Part shown: positions 1-8,597 of the stretch, piece after piece
How positions within the stretch are numbered: the first letter of the stretch is position 1
How the letters are laid out: every line of letters begins with the position of its first letter
NCBI RefSeq assembly: GCF_010731655.1
Contig: NZ_AP022619.1
Coordinates: 930,001 to 994,000 of the forward strand
Reading direction: 5' to 3'
DNA: 64,000 bases
Origin: Mycobacterium paraseoulense
GTDB lineage: Bacteria; Actinomycetota; Actinomycetes; Mycobacteriales; Mycobacteriaceae
Notes under the pieces: generated by a model
Seen by the model: the letters and a program-made list of their open reading frames with translations, nothing else
Database searches by the model: none
What the model was told of the DNA's origin: nothing
Position numbers and translations under genes: made by a program

Positions 1-618
1 GACCTTGGGCTGGTGGCCACCCTGGTGCCGCCGGCGCTCAAGACCCGCAACCTCGACCACCCGGACCTCGACCCCTTCTACGCCGCCGCGGTAGAGCTGG
101 AGATGCCGCTGGGCATTCACGGCGCCCCCGGCATACACCTGCCGAAGATCGGGGTGGACCGCTTCACCAATTACATTCAGGTGCACTGCATCAGTTTCCC
201 GTTCGACCAGATGACGGCCATGACGGCGCTGGTGTCCGGCGGGGTCTTCGAGCGCCACTCGCGATTGCGGGTCGCCTTCCTCGAGGCGGGCGCAGGCTGG
301 GTCCCGTTCTTCATGGATCGCCTGCACGAGCACTACGAAAAGCGGGGCGATTGGGTCGAACGCGGCTGGCGCCGCGACCCGCACGAGTACCTGGCCGCGG
401 GCAACATCTGGGTGACGTGTGAGCCGGAGGAACCGATCCTGCCGGGCGTGATCGACGTGCTCGGCGCCGACTTCATCATGTTCGCCAGCGACTACCCGCA
501 CTGGGACGGCGAATGGCCGGAAAGCACCAAGCACCTGCGGACCCGCGCGGATATCAGCGAAGAGGCCCGCGAAAAGATCGGCGGGCTGAACGCGCAGCGC
601 TTCTACAACTTGAATTAG
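1..618 (+). CDS. amidohydrolase-family protein, 5'-truncated by window edge
   Basis: C-terminal part of an amidohydrolase-2 type (TIM-barrel, metal-dependent) hydrolase. The frame is open to base 1, so the N-terminus lies outside the window and the GTG at 13 is probably internal. Visible marks are an HGAPG segment carrying a likely barrel His, a strand ending LEAGAGW, and the late motif FASDYPHWD, whose first Asp sits where this family places a metal/catalytic Asp. Relatives include ring-cleavage-acid decarboxylases, common in actinobacterial aromatic and steroid catabolism, but the fragment does not reveal a substrate. TAG stop at 616-618. Family call fairly sure; substrate unknown. Confidence 0.8.
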   Translation, partial: DLGLVATLVPPALKTRNLDHPDLDPFYAAAVELEMPLGIHGAPGIHLPKIGVDRFTNYIQVHCISFPFDQMTAMTALVSGGVFERHSRLRVAFLEAGAGWVPFFMDRLHEHYEKRGDWVERGWRRDPHEYLAAGNIWVTCEPEEPILPGVIDVLGADFIMFASDYPHWDGEWPESTKHLRTRADISEEAREKIGGLNAQRFYNLN

Positions 619-746
619 GCCCGCGCGGCTCACCGACTGGGCAACTCGGCCCTTTTCACCGCACAAACTTCCGCCCCGACGATCCTCCCTGGGGACGACC
701 CGATAGCCTCGTGACACCAGGGCTTTTTGGGAGGCGACGATCTGAC

Positions 747-992
747 ATGACTGATAAATGGTTCTCCGATATCAGCGCGCCGGGACAGTTGACCCTTGCG
801 GACCTGTGCGACCAAATCGAGCAGAAAATCCACGTCAACGCGGACAACCAGAAACCGCCGCAGGAGTTTCCCGATTGGCAGGCGTGTGTAGCGGATCGAG
901 ACGCCACCATCCAGAAGTTGAGCGCGGCTGTTGTCAACCTGTGCCAGATGGTGAAGTACCTGGCAGCACAAGGCCAGCGCGGCGACGCTTAG
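747..992 (+). CDS. small hypothetical protein (81 aa)
   Basis: An 81-residue soluble protein starting at the ATG at 747, with a GGGAGG sequence about 13 bases upstream. The open frame extends further back over the end of the preceding gene, but that part is Arg/Gly/Pro-rich in the manner of an out-of-frame GC-rich read, so the ATG is preferred. The protein is mixed alpha-helical in character, has three Cys residues, and shows no signal peptide or membrane segment. I do not recognise its family. It lies between the amidohydrolase and a membrane-protein gene and appears to be a single-gene unit. Confidence 0.55.
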   Translation: MTDKWFSDISAPGQLTLADLCDQIEQKIHVNADNQKPPQEFPDWQACVADRDATIQKLSAAVVNLCQMVKYLAAQGQRGDA

Positions 993-1053
993 CGACAATC
1001 ATCAACGCGAATGGGCTGCCCTTGGCGGGCGCCCGGTGGCAGGATCTTGGACC

Positions 1054-1446
1054 ATGGGCCCTTTTCTGCTTCGCGCCGCACTGACCGGTTTCGCGCTGTG
1101 GCTGGTCACGAAGTTCGTCCACGGGATCACGTTCGTCGGCGGTGACACGAGGCTTCAGCGGGTCGGCATCATCTTCGTCGTCGCCGTCATCTTCGGTCTG
1201 GTCAACGCTTTCATCAAGCCGGTCGTCCAGCTCTTGTCGATCCCGCTGTACATCCTGACCCTCGGCCTGTTCCACGTCGTCGTCAACGCGCTGATGTTGT
1301 GGATCACCGCGTGGATCACCGAGCACACCACGCACTGGGGTTTGCAGATCGATCATTTCTGGTGGACGGCGATCTGGGCCGCGGTCGTGCTGTCGGTCGT
1401 GAGCTGGCTGCTGTCGCTGATCATTCGCGACGTCAGCCGCCGCTAG
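1054..1446 (+). CDS. four-helix membrane protein of the phage-holin-4 / YvlD-like family
   Basis: A 130-residue, very hydrophobic protein with about four transmembrane segments: residues about 5-20, 34-52, 58-90 (a long stretch that probably forms a hairpin) and 104-124. It ends in a positively charged RDVSRR tail. The pattern, including the NAFIKP motif between helices 2 and 3, fits the chromosomally encoded phage-holin-4 (YvlD-like) family. That family is widespread in actinobacteria and is not evidence of a prophage. I chose the ATG at 1054; an in-frame GTG at 1036 would add six residues. Its stop overlaps by four bases the stop of the converging enoyl-CoA hydratase gene. Role unknown. Confidence 0.7.
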   Translation: MGPFLLRAALTGFALWLVTKFVHGITFVGGDTRLQRVGIIFVVAVIFGLVNAFIKPVVQLLSIPLYILTLGLFHVVVNALMLWITAWITEHTTHWGLQIDHFWWTAIWAAVVLSVVSWLLSLIIRDVSRR

Positions 1447-2225
1447 CGCCCCCGCCAGCGCGGCGGTCGCTTCTCGGCGAAGGCGCGCGGCCCCTCCTTC
1501 GCGTCCTCGGTCTCGAAAATGCGGTCGCTGTGCCGGGTTTCGTTGTCGTACGCCGACTCGAGGTCAAGCGCCAGACCCTCGACGGCGGACTGCTTCGTCG
1601 CGAACACCGCGAGCGGTGCGTTCGCCGCGATGCGCGCGGCGTAGTCGTAGGCGGTGTCCATCAGCCGCTCGGGCGCGACGACGCGATTGATCAGGCCCAT
1701 CGCCAGCGCCCGCTGCGCGTCCACCATGTCGGCGGTCAACAGCAACTCCATCGCCAGCGGGTAGGGCATTTGACGCGGCAGCCGCACGGTGCTCCCGCCG
1801 CCGGCGAATAGGCCGCGCTTGGGCTCCATCACCGCGAATCGCGCGGCCGGCACGGCGAGCCGAATGTCGGTGGAACTCAGCATCTCGAATCCGCCCGCGA
1901 CGCAGGTGCCGTTGACCGCGGCGATGATCGGCTTGTACACGGGGAAGCGGTGCAGGACTGCGTGGATGGCGTCGTCCTTGTTCCAGCCTTCCGGTTGCGG
2001 CAGGTCGCCGGTGAGCTCGGGGATGAACTTCTTGAGGTCGGCGCCGGTGCAAAAGTCTTGCCCCACACCGGTGACCACGGCGACCCGGGCGCCCGGGTCG
2101 TCGCGGAACGACGCCCAGGCGTGGGCCAGGTCGCGGAAGTGTTGCATGTCGAGCGAGTTGCGGGTTTCGGGACGGTTGATGGTGATGGTGACGATGTGGG
2201 CGTCGAGCGCGTAGTCGATGCTCAT
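1443..2225 (-). CDS. enoyl-CoA hydratase/isomerase family protein
   Basis: A 260-residue crotonase-fold protein, the usual length for a monofunctional EchA. Family marks are the N-terminal INRPETRNSL segment, the oxyanion-hole region GQDFCTGADLKKF, and the second signature AAVNGTCVAGGFEML, where the AGG backbone normally stabilises the enolate. It would act on acyl-CoA thioesters in the cytosol. Its ATG overlaps the stop of the upstream D-amino-acid oxidase-like gene (ATGA), so the two are probably translationally coupled. In place of the usual acidic pair it has M-E-P in AVMEPKRG, so the exact reaction (hydration, isomerisation or hydrolysis) is uncertain. Confidence 0.85.
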   Translation of the reverse strand: MSIDYALDAHIVTITINRPETRNSLDMQHFRDLAHAWASFRDDPGARVAVVTGVGQDFCTGADLKKFIPELTGDLPQPEGWNKDDAIHAVLHRFPVYKPIIAAVNGTCVAGGFEMLSSTDIRLAVPAARFAVMEPKRGLFAGGGSTVRLPRQMPYPLAMELLLTADMVDAQRALAMGLINRVVAPERLMDTAYDYAARIAANAPLAVFATKQSAVEGLALDLESAYDNETRHSDRIFETEDAKEGPRAFAEKRPPRWRGR

Positions 2226-3193
2226 CGCGCCTCCGGCTGACCGGCGAGGCGGACCACGTCGCGGGCGCAACCCCACGACAACGTCACGCCGTTGCCGCCG
2301 TGGCCGTAGTTGTGGATGCACAGGGCCGGCCCCAATCGTTCGGCCGCCACCCGCACCGAGGGGCGGTCGGGACGCAGCCCGGTGATGGTCTCTATCACCT
2401 CGGCTTCGGCGAGCCGCGGCTCGATTCGGCGGCACCGGTGCAGGATTCGGTCGGTCACGTCGGGGTCCGCGGTGGTGTCCCAGCGGTCGGGGATGCTGAT
2501 CCCGCCGCACACGACCCGCCGCGGATGGGGGAAGTAGCAGGTCCATTCCGGGCCGCCGTTGATCTCCAGAAACAGTTGCCGCAGACCGGGATTGGTGAGC
2601 ACGACGTGCTGACCGAACAGGGGACGCAGCGTGTCGTCGCCGGTCAGGTGTCCCGCGGCGAGGCCGGTGCAGTTGACCACGATCGGCGCGGCGTCGGCGG
2701 CCTCGGCCAGTGACCGCACCGGATGCTCCTCGATTTCACAGCCGGCCGCGGCCAGCCGCCGGGTCAGGTAGTCGAGATAGTGCGGCATGTCGATCATCGG
2801 CAGCGTGGCGCGAAACCCGTTACCGAAGCCGTCCGGGAGGTCGGTCGGGTCGGCCGGCCGCAGGTCGGGGATCAGCGCGGCGGCCGATGACATCGCCTCG
2901 GCCGCCGTGAGTTCGCCGGCGGCCAGCGCGGGCGCCAGCTGAACGCCCGAGCCGGGATCGGCGGCGAGTTCGCGGAAGACGCGCAGGGAGTGTTCGGTCC
3001 AGCCCAGTGTGTCGCTGGCGCGTTCGGCGGGCCGCGGCGGCAGCCATACCGCGCCCGCCACCTTCGACGTCGTGCGCTGCGGCGGGGCGGCGGTCCAGAC
3101 CCGCACCGCCCAGCCGGCCTCGGCCAGGCACACCGCCGACGTCAGTCCGCTGACTCCGGCACCGACGACGACGATCTGTTGCGCACTGGCCAC
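2222..3193 (-). CDS. FAD-dependent D-amino-acid oxidase-like protein
   Basis: A 323-residue protein of the DAO family. The N-terminal dinucleotide-binding motif VVVGAGVSGLTSA (residues about 8-20) binds FAD. An R-T-T-S-K segment near residue 41 matches the substrate-entry loop region of D-amino-acid oxidases. The C-terminal segment HNYGHGGNGVTLSWG is the DAO signature that packs on the flavin. Members oxidatively deaminate D-amino acids to 2-oxo acids, ammonia and hydrogen peroxide. The position next to a secreted Pro-rich protein matches my memory of M. tuberculosis aao (Rv1905c) beside Rv1906c. It overlaps the downstream hydratase gene by four bases. Confidence 0.85.
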   Translation of the reverse strand: MASAQQIVVVGAGVSGLTSAVCLAEAGWAVRVWTAAPPQRTTSKVAGAVWLPPRPAERASDTLGWTEHSLRVFRELAADPGSGVQLAPALAAGELTAAEAMSSAAALIPDLRPADPTDLPDGFGNGFRATLPMIDMPHYLDYLTRRLAAAGCEIEEHPVRSLAEAADAAPIVVNCTGLAAGHLTGDDTLRPLFGQHVVLTNPGLRQLFLEINGGPEWTCYFPHPRRVVCGGISIPDRWDTTADPDVTDRILHRCRRIEPRLAEAEVIETITGLRPDRPSVRVAAERLGPALCIHNYGHGGNGVTLSWGCARDVVRLAGQPEAR

Positions 3194-3249
3194 GGCGCCA
3201 CCGTAGCGAAAGTGGCCGGGGGTTGCGGCCGGCTCGCGTCAGCGCCTCG

Positions 3250-3822
3250 TCAGTTGTGCGGAGGAGGCGGCGGCTGCTGCCCGCCGCCGAGCAGGCCGTT
3301 GAGGAGGCCGAGCGTGCCCTGCACACTGGCGGGCGGCGCGGTCGGCGGCAGCGCGGCGTCGGGGGTCAGTTGCCAGGGCTGGCAGCCCGACGTCTTGAAC
3401 GCCTTGTCGCTCGGGTCGATCTGCACCACCTGCGGCTTCTTGCTCATGTTGTTGTCGATGATGTTGCCGTCGGGATTGCCCGTCCGCTTCCAGTAGCACG
3501 TGCCGTTGTCGGCGGGTCCGCCCGAGCTGTAGATCCCGGGGACGATGTCGGTGCCGACGTTGTAGATGCCGTCCTTGTCGATGCTCGTCTTCGGTGCGGG
3601 TGCCGGCGAGGCGGCGGGGGACGCCCCCGGAGACGCCGACGGCGAGGCGGACGACGGTGGCGGGCCCGGCGGGGGACCCTGCGACGCTGCCGGCGCCGGT
3701 GACGGCGCCGGTGTCTGGTCCGGGTCGGCCCAAGCGAATCCCGCCGACGCGGTCCAGCCCGCGATCATCAGTCCCGCGACGGCCAACCGTGCTGCGGTAG
3801 GAACACCACCCTCGAACCCCAT
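3250..3822 (-). CDS. secreted proline-rich protein (Rv1906c-like)
   Basis: A 190-residue exported protein. A Sec-type signal peptide is visible: a hydrophobic stretch around residues 12-30 ends at AWA-DPD, a typical mycobacterial signal-peptidase site. Next comes a low-complexity Pro/Ala/Ser linker (about 33-78), a compact globular part (about 79-150) containing two Cys residues that could form a disulfide (in GTCYWKR and SGCQPW), and a Pro-rich tail. The globular part has the look of small mycobacterial secreted domains of unknown function. Placement directly upstream of the aao-like gene resembles Rv1906c. I cannot assign a biochemical role. Confidence 0.75.
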   Translation of the reverse strand: MGFEGGVPTAARLAVAGLMIAGWTASAGFAWADPDQTPAPSPAPAASQGPPPGPPPSSASPSASPGASPAASPAPAPKTSIDKDGIYNVGTDIVPGIYSSGGPADNGTCYWKRTGNPDGNIIDNNMSKKPQVVQIDPSDKAFKTSGCQPWQLTPDAALPPTAPPASVQGTLGLLNGLLGGGQQPPPPPHN

Positions 3823-3925
3823 AGCACGCCAGCGTACCGGGGTGAGCGCCTTAAATCACATGATGCGGCGTACCGCGGTTGCCCACTGCGGACACGTAAC
3901 CCCTGGTCGTCGGCCCTGGCGGACC

Positions 3926-4420
3926 CTAGGTCAGGCGCCGCACGCGGCCGGCATATCCGAGCGCGTGCTCGTACGTTTCGAGGTTGTCGCGAGAAATCCT
4001 CGCGTGCACGGGGCGTTCGAGAAAGAACCGCAGCACCGGGTTGTAGGCGTGGTAGGTCTCGTGGAAGGTCAACACGGTGGTCCCGTCCGGCTGCTCCTCG
4101 AGTCGGTGATAGCCCTCGGCCCGTGACCACAGCGGCGCGCCGACGGCCACGTAGCGCGACAGCTTGTTGGTTTCCGCCTCGGTGACGGTCTCCCACGAGC
4201 GCGCCCTGCCACCCGACAGCAGGTACTTGGGGACCGGGTAGACGCAGGTGCGGACCAGACCCTCACCTGCCTCGTTGCCCTCGTTGAGGATCTCCATGCT
4301 GCCGGAGGGCCATGTGAGGACGCGCGGCCGCGGCGCGTCGGGCGGCGCGGGCGGGTGCAGCACCCGCCACACCTTCGCCGGCGGCGCCTCGACGTGAAAT
4401 CGCACGGTGTAGGACTGCAT
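3926..4420 (-). CDS. SRPBCC-family (START/Bet v1-like) protein
   Basis: A 164-residue protein with the N-terminal strand-helix pattern FHVEAPPAKVWRVL characteristic of the SRPBCC superfamily, which binds hydrophobic ligands in a helix-grip cavity. Later strands (ETVTEAETNKLSRYV, TTVLTFHETYHAYNP) fit the fold. Its ATG overlaps the stop of the nitroreductase gene (ATGA), and the AhpD-like gene lies just upstream, so the three form a leftward operon. Such proteins often act as polyketide cyclase-like or lipid-binding partners; no specific ligand can be inferred. Confidence 0.75.
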   Translation of the reverse strand: MQSYTVRFHVEAPPAKVWRVLHPPAPPDAPRPRVLTWPSGSMEILNEGNEAGEGLVRTCVYPVPKYLLSGGRARSWETVTEAETNKLSRYVAVGAPLWSRAEGYHRLEEQPDGTTVLTFHETYHAYNPVLRFFLERPVHARISRDNLETYEHALGYAGRVRRLT

Positions 4421-5049
4421 CAGCCGTCTCCCCAGCTGTCCCAGAACGTCACGGTTTCGGCGGGCGGCCGCGCGGCCGGCCGGAAGTCGGTGCCGATCGT
4501 GTAGGCCACCGGGAACAACGCGGCCTGCGTGACGGTGTCCGGAATGCCGAGCAACTCGGCCACCTCTTTTTCCTTGGCCAGATGCATCGTCGTCCACACC
4601 GACCCCAAGCCGCGCGACCGCAGGGCGAGCAGGAAGCTCCAGCCGGCCGGGATGATCGACGCCCAGGCCGACGCGGCGGTCAGCAGCGTGGAGTTGTCGA
4701 TGCGGTTCGCCAGGCAGGGGATCACGTGTACGGGAACCCTGGCCAGGGTGTGGGTCAGGGCCAGCGCGCCGGCGTACACGCGTTGGGTCTGCGGATCGGA
4801 CGCCTCCTTGGCCGCGTGCGCGAGGTATTCGGCACCGATGCTGCGATAGATCTCGCCGATCGCGGCGCGCTTGTCGGCATCGGTGATCACCAGCCAGCGC
4901 CAGTCCTGCGCGTTGCTCGCGGTGGGCGCCTGCATCGCGAGCCGGATGCACTCGAGGATCACGTCGCGACCGACCGGCCGGTCCAGGTCGAGGCGCTTGC
5001 GCACCGACCGCGTCGTCGTCAACAGTTCGTCGACGGTCGCCAGGTCCAT
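4420..5049 (-). CDS. nitroreductase-family FMN oxidoreductase
   Basis: A 209-residue protein. The N-terminal segment TTTRSVRKRLDLDRPV is the classic start of nitroreductases, with the Arg pair contacting FMN phosphate. Next come LAMQAPTASNAQDWRWLVI (FMN and substrate contacts) and, near the C-terminus, the GLGSVWTTMHL segment. Family members use NAD(P)H and FMN to reduce nitroaromatics, quinones or enones. The start is the ATG at 5047-5049; the frame continues far upstream but only across the reverse strand of other genes. It is coupled to the SRPBCC gene downstream and follows the AhpD-like gene by 11 bases. Confidence 0.85.
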   Translation of the reverse strand: MDLATVDELLTTTRSVRKRLDLDRPVGRDVILECIRLAMQAPTASNAQDWRWLVITDADKRAAIGEIYRSIGAEYLAHAAKEASDPQTQRVYAGALALTHTLARVPVHVIPCLANRIDNSTLLTAASAWASIIPAGWSFLLALRSRGLGSVWTTMHLAKEKEVAELLGIPDTVTQAALFPVAYTIGTDFRPAARPPAETVTFWDSWGDG

Positions 5050-5060
5050 TCGGTTCCTTA

Positions 5061-5543
5061 CTAGAGATCGATCGCGCACGACTGATCGACGCCCAGCACG
5101 GTCAACGAGCGCCCCAGGCCCAGGAACACCGCGACGCAGAGGGTGAGATCGAGGATCTCGGGGTCGGAGAACGACTCCCGCAGCCGCCCGAAGAAGGTGT
5201 CGTCCAACGACGCATGGTCGGTGGCGAACCGCTCGGCGTATTCGATGGCGAGCCGCTGGCGGGGCGTGTAGCCGGGGTAGCTGGCGTACGCCGCGACGTT
5301 GTCGTAGAGCTCCGGCGCGACGCCGGCGTTCAGCACTGACTGCGCGCGAAAGCCCGCGCAGGCGGCGCAGTCGTTGATCTGGGCGATGCGCATCCTGGCC
5401 AGCTCGCGCTCGTCGGCAGGCAGAACGCTCTGCTGGTATGCGCCGCGAATCATCCGCTCGACCATGTCGCCGAGTTGCGGCCGCAGCGTCCAGATCATGG
5501 CGGCTTCGCCGCCCGGCCCGTCCGGCACGTTGAGACGGGCCAT
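5061..5543 (-). CDS. carboxymuconolactone decarboxylase / AhpD-like protein
   Basis: A 160-residue, mostly helical protein. The segment INDCAACAGFRAQ holds the paired Cys (CxxC) of the AhpD/CMD fold. In AhpD that pair is a redox-active, peroxidase-associated disulfide, and a downstream His completes the relay. The C-terminal part (ILDLTLCVAVFLGLGR) is a typical CMD helix. The start at 5543 is preceded by GCAGGAG at good spacing; an upstream in-frame start would add 13 atypical residues. First gene of the leftward three-gene unit with the nitroreductase and SRPBCC protein, suggesting shared work in redox handling of an organic substrate (inference). Confidence 0.82.
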   Translation of the reverse strand: MARLNVPDGPGGEAAMIWTLRPQLGDMVERMIRGAYQQSVLPADERELARMRIAQINDCAACAGFRAQSVLNAGVAPELYDNVAAYASYPGYTPRQRLAIEYAERFATDHASLDDTFFGRLRESFSDPEILDLTLCVAVFLGLGRSLTVLGVDQSCAIDL

Positions 5544-5721
5544 CGGCGACTCCTGCGGTGAGGTAGTTACTGAGTCGAGCAAACCAGTTCGGACCGCGGC
5601 TGTCCAGGGCGGTCACGTCCGCCCGGACGGTGAACCGCCGATGGACACCGCAGCCGGTCGGGGTTAGCGTCCGTTGGACGAGGGCGCTCAGGGCCGAGCG
5701 CACTCGGTGGGAGGTCTCGGC

Positions 5722-6420
5722 ATGCTGTTCATGCACGAGGTGCACAAAGTGCGCGGGCGCCGTGAGGACGACTTCGAGGCCGCGTTTCGGCAGGGTTGGA
5801 TGCCCACGCTCGCCGCCGGCGATGATGCCCGGCTGCTCTGGTACGCCGACCACGCCCAAGGCAGCGGCCCGTCTTACACCGTCGTGACCGTCACCGCCGT
5901 CCGCGACGGAGCGGCGTGGGAGCGACTCGCGCTGCGGGTGCAACGGGGTGATCTGCAGCCGTGGGCGCGCGAGCTGGACGATTTGCGCTACGACGTCGAG
6001 GCCAAGTTGCTCGCGCCGCTGCCGTGGTCGCCGCTGCAAGAGATCCCGTTGGGGGAGGTGCCGGTCGACGGGCGGGAGCACGAACTCAGTCTCTACATGG
6101 AAGACACCATGTGGCCCTATCCAGACAAGTTCGAGGAATACATCGCTCGCAGCGGCGACGTGTACGCCCAAAGCCTCGCGCGGCCGTCGTCAATGCTGTT
6201 GATTCAGGCGGCGTTTCAGCCCGCCCTGGGCAGCCACCTGCACCGCGAGGTCATCCTGATGCAGCGCATTCAGCAGCCCGAGCAACTGCTCACACTGCTG
6301 CGGACCAGGATTCCCCGTGAATTTCGCGCGCCGGGCACCTGGATGCACGACGCCCTCGAGCTGCGCGACCAGTGGACCAGTCGGCTGCTGCGCACCTCCG
6401 CGTGGTCACCCCTGCACTGA
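5722..6420 (+). CDS. conserved protein of unknown function, paralogue of 7884..8597
   Basis: A 232-residue soluble protein starting MLFMHEVHKV, with GGGAGG upstream of the ATG. It is clearly paralogous to the protein at 7884-8597: the two share the start (MLF-HE-HKV), the segment EGWMP or QGWMP followed by LAAG-DARLLWY, YMEDT or FMEDT in mid-protein, and the ending LRTS-WSPL. No signal peptide, membrane segment or catalytic motif that I recognise. The repeated pattern of small strands and helices could be two ferredoxin-like (dimeric alpha/beta barrel) modules, but that is a guess. First gene of a three-gene rightward operon around an acyl-CoA ligase. Confidence 0.72.
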   Translation: MLFMHEVHKVRGRREDDFEAAFRQGWMPTLAAGDDARLLWYADHAQGSGPSYTVVTVTAVRDGAAWERLALRVQRGDLQPWARELDDLRYDVEAKLLAPLPWSPLQEIPLGEVPVDGREHELSLYMEDTMWPYPDKFEEYIARSGDVYAQSLARPSSMLLIQAAFQPALGSHLHREVILMQRIQQPEQLLTLLRTRIPREFRAPGTWMHDALELRDQWTSRLLRTSAWSPLH

Positions 6421-6428
6421 GCCGGCCC

Positions 6429-7868
6429 ATGAACATCGGAACCATCCTCGAAGCCGCCGCGGCCGACGATCCCGCTCGCGTCGCGCTCATCGTCGACGGG
6501 TGCCCGATCGCTTACGGGGAGCTGGCGGACACCGTGCGCCGGTGCGCCGCGGGCCTGGCCGGCCGTGGCGTGGTGGCCGGCCAACGCGTTGCGGTCGTCG
6601 ACGGGGCAAGCGTGCTGTCGGTCGCGGCCGTGCTGGGAGCGGCTCGCATCGGCGCCGCGGCCGCCTTGATGAATCCCGCGCTGACCCCGTCCGAGCTTCA
6701 CGGACTCTTGACGAACGCCGGCTGTGCCGACGTGGCCGTCGCGGGGGAGCCATCCGCCGACCGGCTCCGCGAGGCCGGCGCGCCGATGGTCGTGACGGGC
6801 GAGGACCTGCTGGAGGGCCTCGGTTCGGCGGCGCCGGCCGCCGACGACGCCGACCACGATGCCCTGGTCCTGTTCACCAGCGGGACAACGGGACTCCCGA
6901 AGGCCGTCGGCATCACCGGCCGGCAGCTGTCACGGCGGATCAAGGGGATGGCGGCACCATTCCGGGCCGACGCCAAACCCTCGGTGGGGATGATGTGCGT
7001 CCCCTTCTTTCACGTGGGAGGCGCACTCGGCACGCTCGGCGGTTTGTACTCGGGCAACACCTCGGTGCTACAGCGGCGGTTTGACGCCGGCGAGTGGCTA
7101 CGCCTGGTGTCCGAGAATCGGGTGACCACGACGTTTCTGGTTCCGACGATGCTGCAGCGCATCCTCGACCATCCCGACTTCGGCGACGCCGACTTGTCGT
7201 CGTTGGTGGCCATCGCGTACGGGGCCGCCGCCGCGCCGGTCAGTTTGGTGCGCAGAGCCATGGCCGCTCTCCCACATGTGGCTTTCGCCAACGTGTTCGG
7301 CCAGACCGAGACCCTCGGCGCCTACACGACGCTGATGCCCGCCGATCACCGCGATCCCGCCCGCGCGGGATCCGTCGGCCGACCGCTGCCGGGCGTCGAC
7401 GTGCGCGTGGTGGACCCCGCGACGGGCGAGGATGTCGAGCCGGGAAGGGTCGGCGAGTTGTGGGTGAACAGCGCCCAGAACGTCACCGCGGGGTGGCTGC
7501 GCACCGGTGACCTCGCCCGCCAGGACTCCGACGGGTACCTCTTCCCGAGCGGGCGGCTCAGCGACACCATCAACCGTGGGGGAGAGAAGTTCGGGCCGAT
7601 CGAAGTGGAGGAAGCGCTTCGTTCCCACCCGGCGGTGCGTGACGTCGCGGTGGCCGGAATCGCCGACGATGAGCTCGGCCAGCGGGTCGGGGCTGCGGTG
7701 GTGGCTTGCGCCCCGGTGACTCTCGACCAGCTGCGATCGCACTGTCGCGGACTGATCGCCTACTTCAAACTGCCCGAGCGGCTGATACTCGTCGACACCA
7801 TCCCGTACAGCTCGACCGGCAAAGTCAACCGCGGCCAGCTCGCGGCGCTGATCGCCAAAGAGTCCTGA
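6429..7868 (+). CDS. acyl-CoA/AMP-dependent synthetase (class I adenylate-forming enzyme)
   Basis: A 479-residue adenylate-forming ligase, somewhat shorter than typical FadD proteins. The P-loop-like motif LFTSGTTGLPKAV lies near residues 148-160, the FGQTET adenine-contact motif near 294, WLRTGDLA near 355, the hinge GRLSDTINRGGEKFGP follows, and the C-terminal catalytic Lys is in YSSTGKVNR. It would activate a carboxylic acid as acyl-AMP and transfer it to CoA. It starts 8 bases after one paralogous unknown gene and ends 15 bases before the other, so all three should be one transcript. Substrate not predictable. Confidence 0.88.
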   Translation: MNIGTILEAAAADDPARVALIVDGCPIAYGELADTVRRCAAGLAGRGVVAGQRVAVVDGASVLSVAAVLGAARIGAAAALMNPALTPSELHGLLTNAGCADVAVAGEPSADRLREAGAPMVVTGEDLLEGLGSAAPAADDADHDALVLFTSGTTGLPKAVGITGRQLSRRIKGMAAPFRADAKPSVGMMCVPFFHVGGALGTLGGLYSGNTSVLQRRFDAGEWLRLVSENRVTTTFLVPTMLQRILDHPDFGDADLSSLVAIAYGAAAAPVSLVRRAMAALPHVAFANVFGQTETLGAYTTLMPADHRDPARAGSVGRPLPGVDVRVVDPATGEDVEPGRVGELWVNSAQNVTAGWLRTGDLARQDSDGYLFPSGRLSDTINRGGEKFGPIEVEEALRSHPAVRDVAVAGIADDELGQRVGAAVVACAPVTLDQLRSHCRGLIAYFKLPERLILVDTIPYSSTGKVNRGQLAALIAKES

Positions 7869-7883
7869 CGGCAAGGAGTTCCG

Positions 7884-8597
7884 ATGCTGTTTCTGCACGA
7901 GACCCACAAAGTGGTCGGCGCACGTCAGGACGAATTCGAGGCCGCATACCGCGAGGGCTGGATGCCCATGCTCGCCGCCGGCGAGGACGCGCGGCTGCTC
8001 TGGTACACGAACCATGCCCATGGGTCCGGGCTGTCCTACAACGTGGTCACCATCACCGGCGTGGCCGACGGCGCGGCGTGGGAACGGCTCGCGCGCCGAG
8101 CACAAAGTGGCGACCTGCGGTCGTGGATGCGTGAATTGGACACCCTGCGCCACGAAGTGACGGGCAAGCTCTTGCTGCCGGTGACCTGGTCACCGCTGCA
8201 GACCGTCGACCTGGCCAGCGTGCCGACCACGGGGCAGACGCACCCGCTGACGATGTTCATGGAGGACACCGGCTGGCCGTCCGCGCCGCTCGACGACTAC
8301 ATCCGCTCGTGGGACGAGATCTACTACCGCCCGCTGTCGCGGGCGCCGGCCAGGATGCGCATCCTCGACATCCAGGCGTGTTTCCAGGTGGCGCATGGGA
8401 GCCACCGGCGACGAGAGGCCATGTTGTGGCAGAAGATTGACGACTCCAACAACTACGCGGCCCTGGTCCACCTGCTGACCAAGGAGATCCCCCCGGAGCA
8501 CCGGGCGCCGGGCAGCTACATGTTCGCCGCCCTGCGGTACCGCGACCAGTGGCAGAGCCGCCTGCTGCGGACGTCGGATTGGTCACCGCTGTACTGA
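7884..8597 (+). CDS. conserved protein of unknown function, paralogue of 5722..6420
   Basis: A 237-residue protein starting MLFLHETHKV, with AAGGAG upstream of the ATG. It is homologous along its length to the product of 5722-6420 (see there for shared blocks), and both contain a conserved PWSPL or TWSPL segment in mid-protein and again WSPL at the C-terminus, hinting at an internal duplication. Soluble, no recognised family. The paralogues bracket an acyl-CoA ligase in one operon, so they may act on its CoA-ester product or form a heteromer. The 3' end overlaps the converging nitronate monooxygenase gene by 15 bases. Confidence 0.72.
   Translation: MLFLHETHKVVGARQDEFEAAYREGWMPMLAAGEDARLLWYTNHAHGSGLSYNVVTITGVADGAAWERLARRAQSGDLRSWMRELDTLRHEVTGKLLLPVTWSPLQTVDLASVPTTGQTHPLTMFMEDTGWPSAPLDDYIRSWDEIYYRPLSRAPARMRILDIQACFQVAHGSHRRREAMLWQKIDDSNNYAALVHLLTKEIPPEHRAPGSYMFAALRYRDQWQSRLLRTSDWSPLY

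Noticed and set aside
1054..1446. Holin-family gene as evidence of a prophage
   Set aside because: The family is a common chromosomal membrane protein; no integrase, capsid, lysin or attachment-site sequence is nearby.
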